Notes: generated from the letters alone by a model not told the origin. 42,500 nt of DNA from Anaeromyces robustus (GCA_002104895.1 MCFG01000083.1:95001-137500); one strand, 5' to 3'. Shown: positions 1 to 13,496, numbered from the stretch's first letter. Program-made: numbers and translations.

Positions 1-1803
1 AAATAATGGTTAAATAATAAAACTATTTTTTTTTTAAATTTTTAAGATAACTATTAATTATTGAAGATTAAAAGAATAATCTTAAATATTTTTATTAATA
101 ATTAATTAATTAATTATTTAATAACAAGTAAATAATAAGTAAATAATATTTAATAATAATGTTAAATATATAAATATTAATTTATAGAATGATTTAAATA
201 TAATACATATTCCTTTATATGATATGTAAAAGTATATTATTAAAATTTTATTATGAATTTTTATATAATTTTATTTATTTGATTATATTATTTCATTTTA
301 CCACATTTTACCACATATATTTTATTAACAGAATTTAATTTATAAATTACATTAGTAAAAATATTTGAAATTTTCATCATTCATATAGTTTTAATAAAAA
401 GTGATATATATATCTATTAATATATATATATATTTTCTTTTTTTTTTTTTTTATAATCATTAAATTTATTATTAAATGACACTCTAAATAAAAGTTTAAA
501 CACGTATATCATAGTGGAATAATTGTTTTTTTTATGTTTTTTTTTATTATTACTATTATTTAACTAATTTTAATATATATAAAATATGTTATTATAATAA
601 CTATTTTAATTTTTTTTTTTGTTTAATAAATTCCGATTTTTTATATTTTATTTATTTTTTTTTTTAAAAAAGGCATAATAATAAAGTATAATATACATAA
701 AATATATATTTATAAAATAAAAAAAGATGTACCTTTTTTTTATTAAATTCCGCTCTTCTTCTTTTTCTTTATATATATATAAATATAAATCATTATTGAA
801 TAATTAAAAAATATAATAATTTTTTTATATATTAAAATGTATTTTTTTAATATAATATATCTTTAATAACTTAATCATAAAATTTTAAATATTTTTAATT
901 TTTTTTTTATTATATATTTTTTTCTTAATTGTTGTTTTTAATATGAAATATAAAGACATTACTAAGGAATATAATGAATATTTTATCTTAGATTTAAGGA
1001 TATTATGTAAAATGAAATAAATTTTTATAAATAAAAATAGAAAATAGAAATTATAATTTTATATATATATATATTTGTCGCCATAAATTTTCATCTTATC
1101 ATCTTTATCATTTTGTCATTATGTTATTAATTAAAAAAAAAAAAAAAAAATCATATATATGAATAATATAAGAAAGAAATTAGAAAAATCTGAATTCATC
1201 TTTTTATTTTTTATTTTCTTATTTTTTATTTTTTTGTATAGATGATTCTTATTTTCATATAATTTATTTTTAAAATTTAATATAAAGTTTTATATATGTA
1301 TATACATATATATATTTTAAAATTTATATGGAGTATGTTAAAAATTTTTTTAATTATATTTTAAAGCTTTCAATATATTTTTTTTTAATATCATGTAAAA
1401 ATTAATGTCAATATATATACAATAAATATACATATATATATATATAAAAGAAAAGTTGGAAAGTTTCTAAATATTTTAATGATAACAAATATTAAATTTA
1501 TAAAATAATACTATTAAGAATAATATATATATAAGATGTAGAATTCTATTATTAAATTTAATATATATATATTTTTTGTATATACTATTTTATCATATTT
1601 TATAATCATAATTTAAAATATTTTTATTTTCATATTTCAAATAAAAAAAAAAAAAAAAAAAAAAAGTGGTAAAGTAATTTTTATTTATTTTATCAATTAT
1701 TTTTACAATATGTTGTTTTTTTTTAAGAAGAAAAAAAAATCATTAGTTTTATTTTTTATTAGTATTATTTTTTTTTCATTATATAGTTTTTTGTTACAGA
1801 AAA

Positions 1804-2440
1804 CTTTTTTTTTTATTAATCAAATAATAAAATATAGTAATAATCTTTAGTACATAAATTAAGAAATGTATAATAAAGAATTATAGATTATAAAGTTTTT
1901 TTTTTAGAATAAATACATATATATATATATTTTAGTTTATTTTATTTAAGTATAATTATATAAAAAATTGATGAATTGTAATAGTAAAATTGTTTTTTTC
2001 ATAAATAAATTATTAATATTTAACATAATTATAATGAAACAAACAAACAAATGAGCATACTATTTCTATATTTACATAGATAAAATAGATATAAAATAAA
2101 TGGTGAAATAATTTTAATATATATATTTTAATATTTTTAAATGAAGAATGTAAATAATTATATATATATAAAACTATTAATTATACAATTATCTAATAAT
2201 AATTATAAAAAGAAAAAACTATTAATTTTTACAATTATCTAATAATAATTATACAAAGAAAAAACTATTAATTTTTACAATTATTTGATAATAATTATAT
2301 ATATATATTTATAAATATAAACTATTAATTTTACAATTATTTAATAATTTATTAATCAAATAATAAATTATGGTAATAATCTAGTACATAGATTAGGAAA
2401 TGTATAATATAGATTTATAGATTATAAAGTTTTATTTAAA
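1804..2440. repeat. Diverged direct repeat pair plus short tandem copies
   Basis: Two roughly 85-bp segments, about 1816-1905 and 2349-2437, share the same word order (TTAATCAAATAATAAA, then TGGTAATAATCT-like, AGTACATA, GAAATGTATAATA, ATAGATTATAAAGTTTT) with scattered differences. Between them, 2217-2340 holds about three copies of a roughly 40-bp unit containing ACTATTAATTTTTACAATTA. This looks like an old local duplication. It could be a fragment of a dispersed non-coding element, but no coding capacity or terminal repeats are visible. Confidence 0.6.
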
Positions 2441-3049
2441 AAAAAAAGCTATTAGTTTTGAAATTATTTAATAACAAGTATAAAATAAAAAGCTATTAGT
2501 TTTACCATTATTTAATAATAATCATATAAAATAAAAATTTTTATAATAATTATAATATAATTTTATTTTAGTTTTATATATGTATTAAAAAATAGTATTA
2601 AATAATTGTAAAGCCAATAAATTTTTACGATAAATCACATTTTGATAAAAGTAATTTATATAATATATAAAATATTACAATGATATAATTGTAAAAATAT
2701 TTATATTTTTTCATCCTATACTAGTTATAACATATTTTTTATAATTAAGATATTTGCATATTTTAACTAAAAGTTTTCACATAAGTAATTAAAAATAATA
2801 AAAAAAATGTGGTAAAGTAAATTTCATACACCTCAATTTTTTTTTATAAGATAAAAGATAATTTAAAAATATTTTATTAGTAATAAATTTAAGTATATAT
2901 ATATATAAAGAAAAAAAGAATTATAAGTATTTCGATATTTTATTAATCTTTCCTTTGTTGTATTATGGTGTTTTTAATATTTAAAGATTTACTATTAAAA
3001 TAAATAATGTTTATTTCTTTATAAGAAATATTATAAAAAAAAGCATTGT

Positions 3050-3324
<275 letters not shown>

Positions 3325-3447
3325 AAAACTAATATATTTTAATTTGTTATATAAAAAGATGAAATAAAACTAATGTATTTTAATTTGTTACATAAAAAGA
3401 TGAAATAAAACTAATGTATTTTAATTTGTTACATAAAAAGATGAAAT
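3325..3447. repeat. 41-bp minisatellite, three copies
   Basis: Three head-to-tail 41-bp units at 3325-3365, 3366-3406 and 3407-3447, each beginning AAAACTAAT and ending AAAAAGATGAAAT. Units 2 and 3 look identical and unit 1 differs at two positions. The array directly abuts the AAT array, so both probably arose by replication slippage at one unstable site. Confidence 0.95.
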
Positions 3448-3927
3448 AAAACTATTTATAGTTTTATTAATTAAAAAAAAAAATTTTTTTTATTCAAAAT
3501 TTAAATCATTTTTTAGTCTTTTATGGTTATATTTCTATTATTGTAGTTTCCTTTTTTATAAATAATATTCTATTTATCCATTTTAACAAGTTATGTATAA
3601 AATAATTAAAAATATTAAAGTTTTTTTTTTTTTTTAAACAATTTTATTACAATAATAATAATAGATAACAAAATTATTAATAATACAATAATATTTTTTG
3701 TATATATATGTATTATTTAATTTCTGTATAAAACAATTTAAAATTATTATTGTTATTATTGCAGTTAATAAAAATAAAAATATAATAATGATAATAATGA
3801 AAGAATACAAACAAACAAACAAACAAAAAAAAAAGAGATTTTTTTTATATGTATATGTATATGTATATACATAATTTATTTTTCCAAGTTTTTATTTTTT
3901 TGTACCTTTAAGAAAAAAAGACAAAAT

Positions 3928-4350
3928 TTAAAGTTTGTATCTAACTAAATTTAGTTAAATTGAATAATGTTAATTTAAAAAAAATAAAATAAAAAAAAAT
4001 TAAAAAAAGATTTTTGAAATATGAGAAACATTTATTATTTATCTTATAGGTTCTTTTTTTTTTAATTAACATTATATTATATATAATTTTTTTTTCTTTT
4101 TTAAAAAAAGTTGAAGTTTTAAAGTTTTTATTTTAATAAGTAAAGTTTAATTAGAATTATTATAGAATTATTAATTTGATAAGAAAATAAATAAGATTTT
4201 GAAATTAGAATTCCTTATATTATTTGTTATTTGTTATTTTTATATGATTAAAAGAAAATTTAAATACTAATAATAATAGAAAAGAAAAAAAGAAAACAGA
4301 GAAAAATTAAAGTTTTTGATTCTAACCAAATTTAGTTTAATTGAAATATC
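3928..4350. repeat. Diverged direct repeat pair
   Basis: Segments near 3927-3965 and 4306-4346 share the series TTAAAGTTT, TGATTCTAAC-like/TATCTAAC, AAATTTAGTT and AATTGAA. They are short and diverged. They may be remnants of a dispersed repeat or of a local duplication. Confidence 0.4.
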
Positions 4351-4980
4351 AAATTAAAAAGTTTTGAAATTTAAAATGTTTTTTTTTTTTTTTTTTTTTT
4401 TTTAATTTTTTTTAATTTTTAATTAAAAATAAAAAAAGACTATATATTTATATTAATTGAATATATTAAAAAAAAAATGACAACATTTTGGATCTATAAT
4501 ATTCAATATATATAATAATATTTTATATCTCTTTTCTTTTATTTTCTTTTATACTATTTTATATTTCTTTTATATTATATTTCTTTTTTTATTTTATTTT
4601 GTTTTATTTTTTTAATACAATAATATATATTTTATATATTTCTAATTTTTTTTTATAAATCATTAATTCTTTTAATTATTTGATTTTTGATTTTTGATTT
4701 TTTTGATTTGATATCTATATATATATTAAATTTGATCAAAGATTAATGCTTACATTTATATTTTATCTTGGTCATTTTTTTTATCTACCAATTTATAGAA
4801 TTTTGAATTTTGTTGTCATTTTAAAAATAATTTATTTTATTTTATAAATAATTTATGTAATATTTTTATATTAATAAATATTTTTATAAGTAGTACAAAG
4901 AAACGTGTTTTTTAATAACAAAAAATAAAAAAATTTTTTTTAATAATTTTTAATAATAATACATACTATTTTTTACCAAA

Positions 4981-5023
<43 letters not shown>

Positions 5024-5108
5024 ATAATTTTTTTTCTATTTTGTTTTAAAATCATGTTATTTTTTTTTTATTTTTAAAAAAAAGGGAAAAAATAAAACCA
5101 AAAAACAT

Positions 5109-5165
5109 TCACGTGATATATACAAATATAATAAAATGTGTATGTGTGAGCGAGAGCGTGTGTAT
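5109..5165. promoter_or_regulatory. GC-richer patch with a TCACGTGA palindrome
   Basis: A TCACGTGA palindrome (CACGTG E-box core) lies at 5109-5116. Some 25 bp downstream there is an unusual stretch of GTGTGAGCGAGAGCG-type sequence at 5138-5164, in a desert with almost no G or C. CACGTG is the core of bHLH binding sites in fungi, but no gene lies within 3 kb downstream, so a regulatory role is only a possibility. A simple GT/GA repeat is the alternative. Confidence 0.25.
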
Positions 5166-5393
5166 TTTATAAATGAATGAATAAAAAAAAGAGACAAATA
5201 ATTATTATAATTTATTTTATTTATAAATCGGAATATTAATTATAATATTAAAAAAAAAAGTAGATAATTTTACTTTTTTATTATTATATAGATTATAAAT
5301 TATATATTATTTTCATTTTATATTATTAAAATTTTAATTTTTTTAAAACAAAATAGTACATATCTTTTATATATTTATCTAAAATATTATGGA

Positions 5394-5507
5394 ATTGTGT
5401 TCTATTAAATAGAATAATAAATTATATTCTATTATTTCTAACTCTTATTATCGTTATTTTATAATATTATATTATAATTTATAATTATCTAATTAATAGA
5501 ACACAAT
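5394..5507. repeat. 114-bp segment bounded by 15-bp inverted repeats
   Basis: ATTGTGTTCTATTAA at 5394-5408 is matched exactly, inverted, at 5493-5507, enclosing 84 bp. The interior holds a further small inverted pair around AATAGAAT and ATTCTATT (about 5408-5433). The end sequences are not simple A/T runs, which makes chance less likely here. The size and ends resemble a miniature inverted-repeat element, but I see no clear target-site duplication. Confidence 0.45.
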
Positions 5508-5974
5508 GTATTTACAAAATGAATAATAATAATAATAATAATAAAGTAAATATATATTTATTGTGTATTTATTATGATAAAAAATTATTATTATTATTGT
5601 TATTATTATTTTATATAATGAAAATATTAGGTATAAAACAAAAAATGAAATATATAATTTTATAAATTTAAATTTATAAATCTATAATTTATTTTATTTT
5701 ATTTAAAATATTATTTATTTATTTATTTTCCCTTAAAAAAAAATATGATGATTAATTATTTATTTATATTTATTTATATCTATTCATTAATTTATAATAG
5801 AGATAATTATTTATATATTAATATTTTATTTATTTATTTATTTATTTTTCCTTTTTTTTCTTTTTAATATATATTTTTTAAATAATTTCCTTGTTTGTGT
5901 TACAAAGAAAAATATATATAAAAAAAAGGATACAAAAATTTTACAGAAAGATTATTATTTTTTTCTATTTTTAT

Positions 5975-5980
<6 letters not shown>

Positions 5981-6048
<68 letters not shown>

Positions 6049-6067
6049 AACTAACTAACTAACTAAC

Positions 6068-6110
<43 letters not shown>

Positions 6111-6111
6111 G

Positions 6112-6142
<31 letters not shown>

Positions 6143-6143
6143 G

Positions 6144-6174
<31 letters not shown>

Positions 6175-6175
6175 G

Positions 6176-6263
<88 letters not shown>

Positions 6264-6286
6264 AACTAACTAACTAACTAACTAAC

Positions 6287-6321
<35 letters not shown>

Positions 6322-6338
6322 GTAAATAAATAAATAAA
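5981..6338. repeat. (AAAT)n array with CTAA blocks
   Basis: This is a 360-bp tetranucleotide array. CTAA blocks interrupt it at about 6051-6070 (five units) and 6266-6289 (six units), each followed by more AAAT, and single AAGT variants occur near 6111, 6142, 6172 and 6320. The recurrence of the same interruption order about 215 bp apart suggests that a segment of the array was duplicated as a block. Confidence 0.95.
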
Positions 6339-6614
6339 ATGAATAATATAATGCTAATAAGATGAGAAATGTAGTTAAAAATAAGTTGTAATTCTTAATT
6401 TTTATTAAGAAAAGTAAATATAAGTAATATATTGATAGTGGATTTTAGTTCAAATTATAATTTAATACTTTTTATTTTATTTTATTTTTATTTTTATTTT
6501 ATAATATTTTAGTTCTTTATCATTAAATGGCAGGTAATTTTTTTAATCATAATTAATATTACTATTTAAAGCATATGTCAATAATATTAAAGTTGGTTAG
6601 GTAATCATATAAAT

Positions 6615-6782
6615 ATAAATATATAAATATATAAATATAAATAAATAAATGAATAAATATAAATATATAAATATATAAATATAAATAAATAAATGAATAA
6701 ATATAAATATATAAATATATAAATATAAATAAATAAATGAATAAATATAAATATATAAATATATAAATATAAATAAATAAAT
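6615..6782. repeat. 44-bp minisatellite, 3.8 copies
   Basis: Units lie at 6615-6658, 6659-6702 and 6703-6746, with a partial copy to 6782. Each is built of ATAAATAT-type words and ends AAATAAATGAATAAAT. The copies look identical, so the expansion is recent. Confidence 0.95.
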
Positions 6783-8379
6783 ATAAATATATAAATAAAT
6801 ATAAATATAAATAATATTTAATTATTTAAATTATTTAATATTAAATTAATATCAAAATTTTATTTTATAATTAATTATTTATTTATTTAATTTTTATTTA
6901 TTTGTTTATTTATTTATTTATTAATTATCATTTATTATTTAAAAAAATTTATAATTTAATATTTTAATATTTAATTATAATAATTAATAATTATAATTAT
7001 TATAATTATATTATATTATATTATATATAGATAATATTTATTTTTAATATTTTATAATATGTTGATTAATTAAAATAAATAGTACAAAAAAAAAAAAAAT
7101 TTAATATTAATAAAATAAAATAAAATAAAATAATATATAAGCTATGAAATGAATGTAAAAGTAAAAGAATCTATAAAACTCATTTTATTGAATAATAAAA
7201 ATTATCATATTAATTAAAAAAACATTCTTTGTTTTTTTTCTTTTCTTTTTTTTTTTATGAATAATTAAGAATAATAACAAATAATAACAATAATAAGGAA
7301 TACAGGATTAATAAATGTTTCATTAATATTTTATTAATACAAATAGATTTTTATATATAATATTAAGGAAAAATCAATTTTAAGAAAAGAAATTAATTCA
7401 GTTAAATGATTTATTTTGTAATATTTTAAAAACATTTCTTTTTTTCTTTTTATTTTTTTATACAACATTATCACAACTTTTATTTTTATTTCGAGAATAT
7501 ACCAATAATATTATATTTATCGATAAATATATTTATATCTTCGCCAAATATTATAAATTTAATAACGTTATTTATTTATTTCTTTTTTTTTTTTTTTTAT
7601 TTCCAATAAGTATAATAATATCATATAAAAATATAAATCATTCGCAATTAAGAAAAGAAAAAGTATTATTAAAATTGGATTCTTTAATAACTTATATATA
7701 AAAACTATTTTATTCTAATAAATTTCTATTTAAATATATTATATAAAATTTATAAAAAAAAATAATTATTTATTCATTTTAATATTCAATAAAGAAAAAG
7801 AAAAAGAAAAAAAAAAGCATATATTTTTTTTTATTAATTCATATTAAATAAATAAAGAAATAATAATAAAGCCATGATAATTTATTTTTTTTTAAAATAA
7901 ATAAAAAAAAATATAAAAAGTAGAAAAGAAAATTTAATTAATAAATGATTGTTATATAGTAATATTATGTTTTTGAAACAAATAAATAAAATATAATAAA
8001 ATAAAATAAAAAAAAAAGTAATAAAAGAAACAATTATATATAAAAATATTGTTTGAAAGGAAAAAGTAAGTATATTTTATAAATTATAAAAATTTCAATA
8101 TAAATTCGAATATTTTATTGTATTAAATATATAAATATATAAATATATATTAATAACGACGACGACATTTATTAAAAAAAAAAAATTTCTTTTTTATATA
8201 CAATATATATAAAATTAAAAATTTATACTAAAAAAAAAAAAAAAAAAAAAAAAAAAACATAGTAAAATTGATAAAAAAAAGGAAAAACTTAAGCACAATA
8301 AATAATAATAATAATAATTATATATTATATATCAATAGAAGGAATTAAATATATCGAATATCAAATATATTGAAAGAAA

Positions 8380-9090
8380 ATGTCAGAATCTATTATTCCT
8401 GAGTCAAATAATACAGAAAAATTATTATTTTTCATATTAGTTCTATTAGGTTTTATAATTTTATCTTTAGAAATTACGGGAAATAATATTCCATATTCAA
8501 AGTTTCAACTAAAGAATGAAAGAGTAAGAATTATAGAAAAATAATAATAAAAAAAAAGATAAAAATTATTTTTTTTTAAAAATTAATTTTATCATATTTT
8601 TTATTTTAATAAAAAACGAAACATTTCATATTATATTTAAAAATCTTCTCGATAATATAAAGAAATTCCTTTTTTTTTCCTCTTTCCATTAACTTTAATA
8701 TTTTTTTTTTTAAATATATAATATATATATAATTAAAAAAAAATAATAATAATAATTAGGGATTTGTATTTGGAAGATCTATCAATTCAAGAAAAGGCTT
8801 TTTTGCTGTCTACTTTTCAACAATATTGAGTATAACATTCATATATATTTACGATAAAAGGAAAAAAACACCTTATCATATTATTGTTTATATTTTTTAT
8901 TTAATTAATTATTCTAAACGTTGTTTTGAAGTATTATTTGTTCATAAGTAAGTTTATAATAATAGAAATAATAATAATAAATAAATATATATATATATAT
9001 ATAAAATATTTAATTCATTATATTTATAATTTTAATATATCAATATCATAAATGTGCTTATGTTTTGAGTTAATTTATTAATGATAATTA

Positions 9091-9127
<37 letters not shown>

Positions 9128-9921
9128 ATTCAATATATTTATTAATATTAATACTATAATTTTAAGATTCTCAAAAAATAGTTCATTATTTGCATTATTT
9201 TATTTATGGATATCACATACTGTTATAAATACAGCACTATGTAGATTTATTCTTTTAAATGATAAAAATATGGATGATTCAAATATATTTTATTTAATTT
9301 TACCATTTCCATTAATTATTTATGGATGGGTAGCGAGTTTCTATCATCATATTTTACTAGCAAAATTAAGAAGTAAGTTTTTTTTTTTTTTTGTACTATA
9401 TATTTTAATTAATCAACATATTATAAAATATTAAAATAAATATTATCTATATATAATATAATATAATATAATATAATATAATATAATATAATATAATATA
9501 ATATAATATAATATAATATAATATAATATAATATAATATAATATAATATAATATAATATAATATAATAATAATTATTATTGTTATTATTGTTTTTTTCTT
9601 TTTTACTTATAATATTAATAAATCTATTTATTATCAATATATATATATATAAATATAAATTTAGGATCACCAATAAATGCAACAAGATATAAAATACCAA
9701 AAGGTGGTCTTTTTGATTATGTATCTTGTCCTCATTATTTTATGGAATTTTTAACATGGGCAGGTTTTTCTGTTATTGTTCATAGATTATCTTTCTATGG
9801 TCATATTATATATATATTATGTACATTTATTGGTCGTTCATATCAAACAAGAAAATGGTATAATAATAATATAGTAGGGTATCCAAGAAAAAGAAAATGT
9901 TTAATTCCGTTGATATTTTAG
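8380..9921 (+). CDS. Steroid 5-alpha-reductase / enoyl reductase family membrane protein
   Basis: The product is a predicted ER membrane NADPH-dependent double-bond reductase of the family holding SRD5A/DET2, polyprenol reductase (SRD5A3/DFG10) and very-long-chain enoyl-CoA reductase (TECR/TSC13). Exons are 8380-8523, 8760-8947, 9167-9372 and 9665-9921 (phases 0, 2, 1), giving 264 aa. The C-terminal domain shows the family marks: YKIPKGGLFDYVSCPHYFME at 188-207, with E207 in the usual acidic position, and WY...GYPRKRK.LIPLIF at 244-264, ending the protein as in the family. KRCFEVLFVHKFS (101-113) is closest to the TECR type, but the N-terminal ubiquitin-like part of TECR is absent. The 264-aa length fits SRD5A1/DET2 (about 260) better. 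Hydrophobic segments lie at about 15-31, 61-79, 88-99, 119-141, 150-168, 208-220 and 224-236. Family membership is firm; the substrate is undecided. It is convergent with the AAGAB-like gene. Confidence 0.85.
9452..9567. repeat. (TATAA)n pentanucleotide array in intron 3
   Basis: About 23 perfect ATAAT/TATAA units fill much of intron 3 (9373-9664) of the reductase gene. The array is spliced out and has no coding meaning. It is the only pentanucleotide array of this size in the window. Confidence 0.95.
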
Positions 9922-9950
9922 TAAAAAAATAAAAATACAAAATAAAAGAA

Positions 9951-9993
<43 letters not shown>

Positions 9994-10786
9994 AAAAACT
10001 AAAACAAAAACTAAAACAAAAAACAAAAAACAAAAAAAAAGAAAAACGAAAAAAACAAAGACAAAATAAATAAATATATATATATATATATAAAATCAAA
10101 CTAAAAAGCAAAAAACGAAAAATCTTATACAATCATTATCTTTATTAATAGTTATAATTTTCAAATAATAATAATATAAATAATTGAATAAAAAAAAAAA
10201 AAACAATACATTAATTTTTTTTTATGTATTTACTATTAATAATATGTATATTAATAAATTAAGAATTCTTAACAATACCATTTATATCAAATAATTTATA
10301 AAAGAATTTTTTTTTTATAGCTTTTTCAAAAATAAATTAATTAAATAAAAAAAAAATAAGAATTAAAATGATGTATAAATAATTTTTATATAATAATAAT
10401 AATTACATTTAATCATATAATAAAAATAAAATAAAGAAATAAATATTTAAATTATAAACAATCTATCTAAAAAATAAATTCTTATCAATATAATTAAAAC
10501 AATTAATAATAATAATAATAATAATAATTATATATGTGTAATAATAGATATAATATATAATTCAATATTTTTTTTTTTTATTTAAAAAGTTTTTTTTTTT
10601 TAAATATATAAAGTATGGAATTTTTTTTAAAAAAATATTTTAAAATGTTAAATAATATATATATGGATATACTTGTTTATATTATTTAATATTTTAAAAT
10701 TATTTATATTATATATAATTATATATAATATAGAATAATAAAAAAACTAATATAGTAATAATCGAATGAAAATAAATATTAAAACA

Positions 10787-10822
<36 letters not shown>

Positions 10823-11165
10823 TTAGCTATATTTAATCGTTTTAATTTTTGTTTTTATTATTATTTTTTGCTTTATTATTTTATTCTTTAGATTAATAAT
10901 TATTTTGTATATATATCTATATATATATTTATTATTTATAAATTGATGATTATTATTATATATTAAATTTTAATTTGATTTTATTTTTCATCATCATCTT
11001 TTTTTTTTTTTTTTCTAGATATTTATATTATAATCAATTAAAATTGATTTTTTTTTTTTAAATAATTTTTGTGTGAATTAATGTAGATAAAAATATGTAT
11101 ACAATGTTATAAGATATAAATATTTATAATAGAGTTTTATATATGTAAGTTTTTTTTTTATTTTT
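9922..11165. other. Convergent intergenic region (3' flanks)
   Basis: This region lies between the stop of the reductase gene and the stop of the AAGAB-like gene, so it should contain both 3' UTRs and polyadenylation sites. It opens with an A38 run at 9952-9989 and AAAAACAAAAAC-type sequence to about 10060. The rest is AT-rich, with (ATT)n at 10789-10820. No gene, tRNA or conserved structure was seen. Confidence 0.75.
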
Positions 11166-11425
11166 CTATAACATTTTTAAAAGTTCTTCATCTTCCTCTT
11201 CTTCTAAACCAAAATGTTTTTCAAAAGATAATGCAACTTTAGCTGCTAAATCTCTTCTAGCATCATCAGGTAAATTTTGACCATAGGCTACCATTTTATT
11301 TTATTAAAAAATAAAATTTATATAATATATTGTATTTAAAAAAGATTTATGTATATATATATATATATATATTTTAAAAACTTTATTAAATAATGTACTT
11401 AAATTTTTTTTTTCTTTTAATTTTG

Positions 11426-11477
<52 letters not shown>

Positions 11478-13496
11478 TTATTATTTTATTAAATTTAAGT
11501 TTTATTCTGATCAATTTTTTAAAAAATTCTATATATTTTTTTTCTTATAATAATTTATTTATTATTTATAATATTTATTATTATTATTATTATTATATAT
11601 TTTCTCTCTTACCCTTTAAGTTTTTCAAATTGGTAATTAAATTATCAAAACCATCATCATCATCTAATTTTGAAAAAAGTTTAGTTCTTAATTCTTCAAC
11701 TTCTTCCATTAATTTTTTTTCTTCATCTTCATCTTCATTTTCATCTTTATCTTTTGTTAGAATTGAAAGTTTTTTTTTTATATTATTATTGATTATATTT
11801 TATTGATATTATTGATATTATTGATATTATTATTATTTTTCATTATTGTTTATACATTTATTGATATTATTATTATTTTTTTTCATTATTGTTTATATAT
11901 AATTTATTTTTTTTTAATAAAATTAGTTATATTAATAATATACAATATATAAAGATATAAAGATAAGATACATAATAAGTAAATAAATAAATAAATAAAT
12001 AAATAAATATATATATATATATATAGATAGAATATAAAAGTATTAATGTTATAGATAAAATATTATTATTAAAAAATAAAAAAAAAAATTTAATATTATA
12101 TTTTTACCATTTCCTTTTTTCATAACAGCATTTTCCCACATATTTGTTTCTAATGCTTCAATAGCTCTTTCAATACCATTTTTTCCTTCTTCAGTTTCTG
12201 TTATTGTATATAAATTTTTTTTAAAAGAATATATATTGTATTTATGTATAAATATAATTTATATATATTATTATTATAAAATTATTATAATCATTTTTAT
12301 TTTATTCATTTATTTATTTCATTTTATTTTTTTTTTTTATAAAAAAAAAAAAAAAAAAAAAATCTTACTTTCGGTATTTTCAAAATCAATATATTCAAAA
12401 TCATTTTCTATTGTCCAATTTTCAATGTCATCATAAAATTTTTCTAATTTTTCTTTATCTGTTTCACTTTTTTCTTTTGAAGGTTTTCCAATACATAGTC
12501 TGACATTAATATCAAAATCATTTATTATTTCATTCCATTTTTTTATATCTTCAAATGAAGAAGGCTTATAATATTATAATTTAAATATATATTTGTTTTA
12601 TTTTTATTTTTAAGATTAAATTATTATTATTATTATTTTTTTTTTTGAAATTTATAAGAAACAATTATGAAATAGTTTTTAAATTATATATTAAATATAG
12701 AAAGTATATATATATATAATATAATAAAATATAAAATTAGAAATTTATTTATTATTTATAAAAATTAATTAAATAATTGTATATTGAATTATTATTATTA
12801 ATTTTATTTATTTATTAATTATTATATATAATTATTAATTTATATTTAAAAAACCTTATATTTATCAAAAACAAATATAAAACCATCAAGGACATTTCCT
12901 ATTTCTTTCCAATGTTTTTTTGTTTCTTCATTTATTTCTTTTGGTTCGGCACAATCTATCCAAAATTGTATATTTGCTTTATAATATTTATTATTAATTG
13001 TCCAAGGTACACTTTGTGAATCTTTTGTTACTTCTTCTTTTGCTTTAACTTTGGATTTTTCCAAAATTTCTTTTTTTTTTTTTTTTTTTTAAATATTATT
13101 ATTTATTATTTTATAGATAGATATATAATTTTTATTATTATTATTTATTGTTAAAATTAAATATGTATAATAAAAAAAAAGAAATTATTAATATAAATAT
13201 AATAATTTTAAAAAAAAGGTTTGAATTGTTAAGAATTAATGAAATATTTTAAAATAATTAATAATATTAAAATGTCAAATATATATAATAATTTTTTTTT
13301 TTTTTTTTTAAAAAAATAAATTTTCAATTTAAAATTCAAATTTGAAATTTTAATTTATTATGAATAAAAGAAATTTCAAATTATAATTATAACTTTTTTT
13401 TTAATGAATCTTTTATCATTAATTATTATTACCTTTTACAATAACGAATGGTTCAATATCTTCTCTACCAAGAACTAAAATTTTATTTTTTGACAT
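11166..13496 (-). CDS. AAGAB: AAGAB/p34-like AP-complex assembly chaperone
   Basis: This is a homologue of alpha- and gamma-adaptin-binding protein p34 (yeast Irc6 family), a cytosolic chaperone that holds adaptin subunits while AP-1 and AP-2 clathrin adaptors assemble. Exons in transcript order are 13433-13496, 12855-13069, 12369-12564, 12108-12197, 11613-11750 and 11166-11287; all junctions close in frame to 274 aa (human about 315, yeast about 237). The N-terminal pseudo-GTPase fold is visible: MSKNKILVLG at 1-10, FWIDCAEP and a DGFIFVFDKY strand near 85-93, then FEDIKKWNEII. The C-terminal half has the family's ALETNMWENAVMKKG segment, an acidic coiled linker and a final helix, LPDDARRDLAAKVALSFE, as in the AAGAB C-terminus. 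Intron 2 has an atypical GTTTTT donor. The gene is divergent from RPN2, about 1.5 kb away. Family assignment is good; the ligands are inferred from homologues. Confidence 0.85.

Noticed and set aside
6511-6533. AG...GT bracketed mini-exon-like segment (TTTTAG ... GGCAG then GTAAT)
   Set aside because: No neighbouring exons continue any frame; such AG/GT pairs arise often by chance in this sequence.
9952-9989. A38 run just after the reductase stop codon, considered as a retrogene poly-A tail
   Set aside because: The gene has three introns, and similar A or T runs of 28-38 bases occur elsewhere (8230-8257, 21380-21417), so this is ordinary background.
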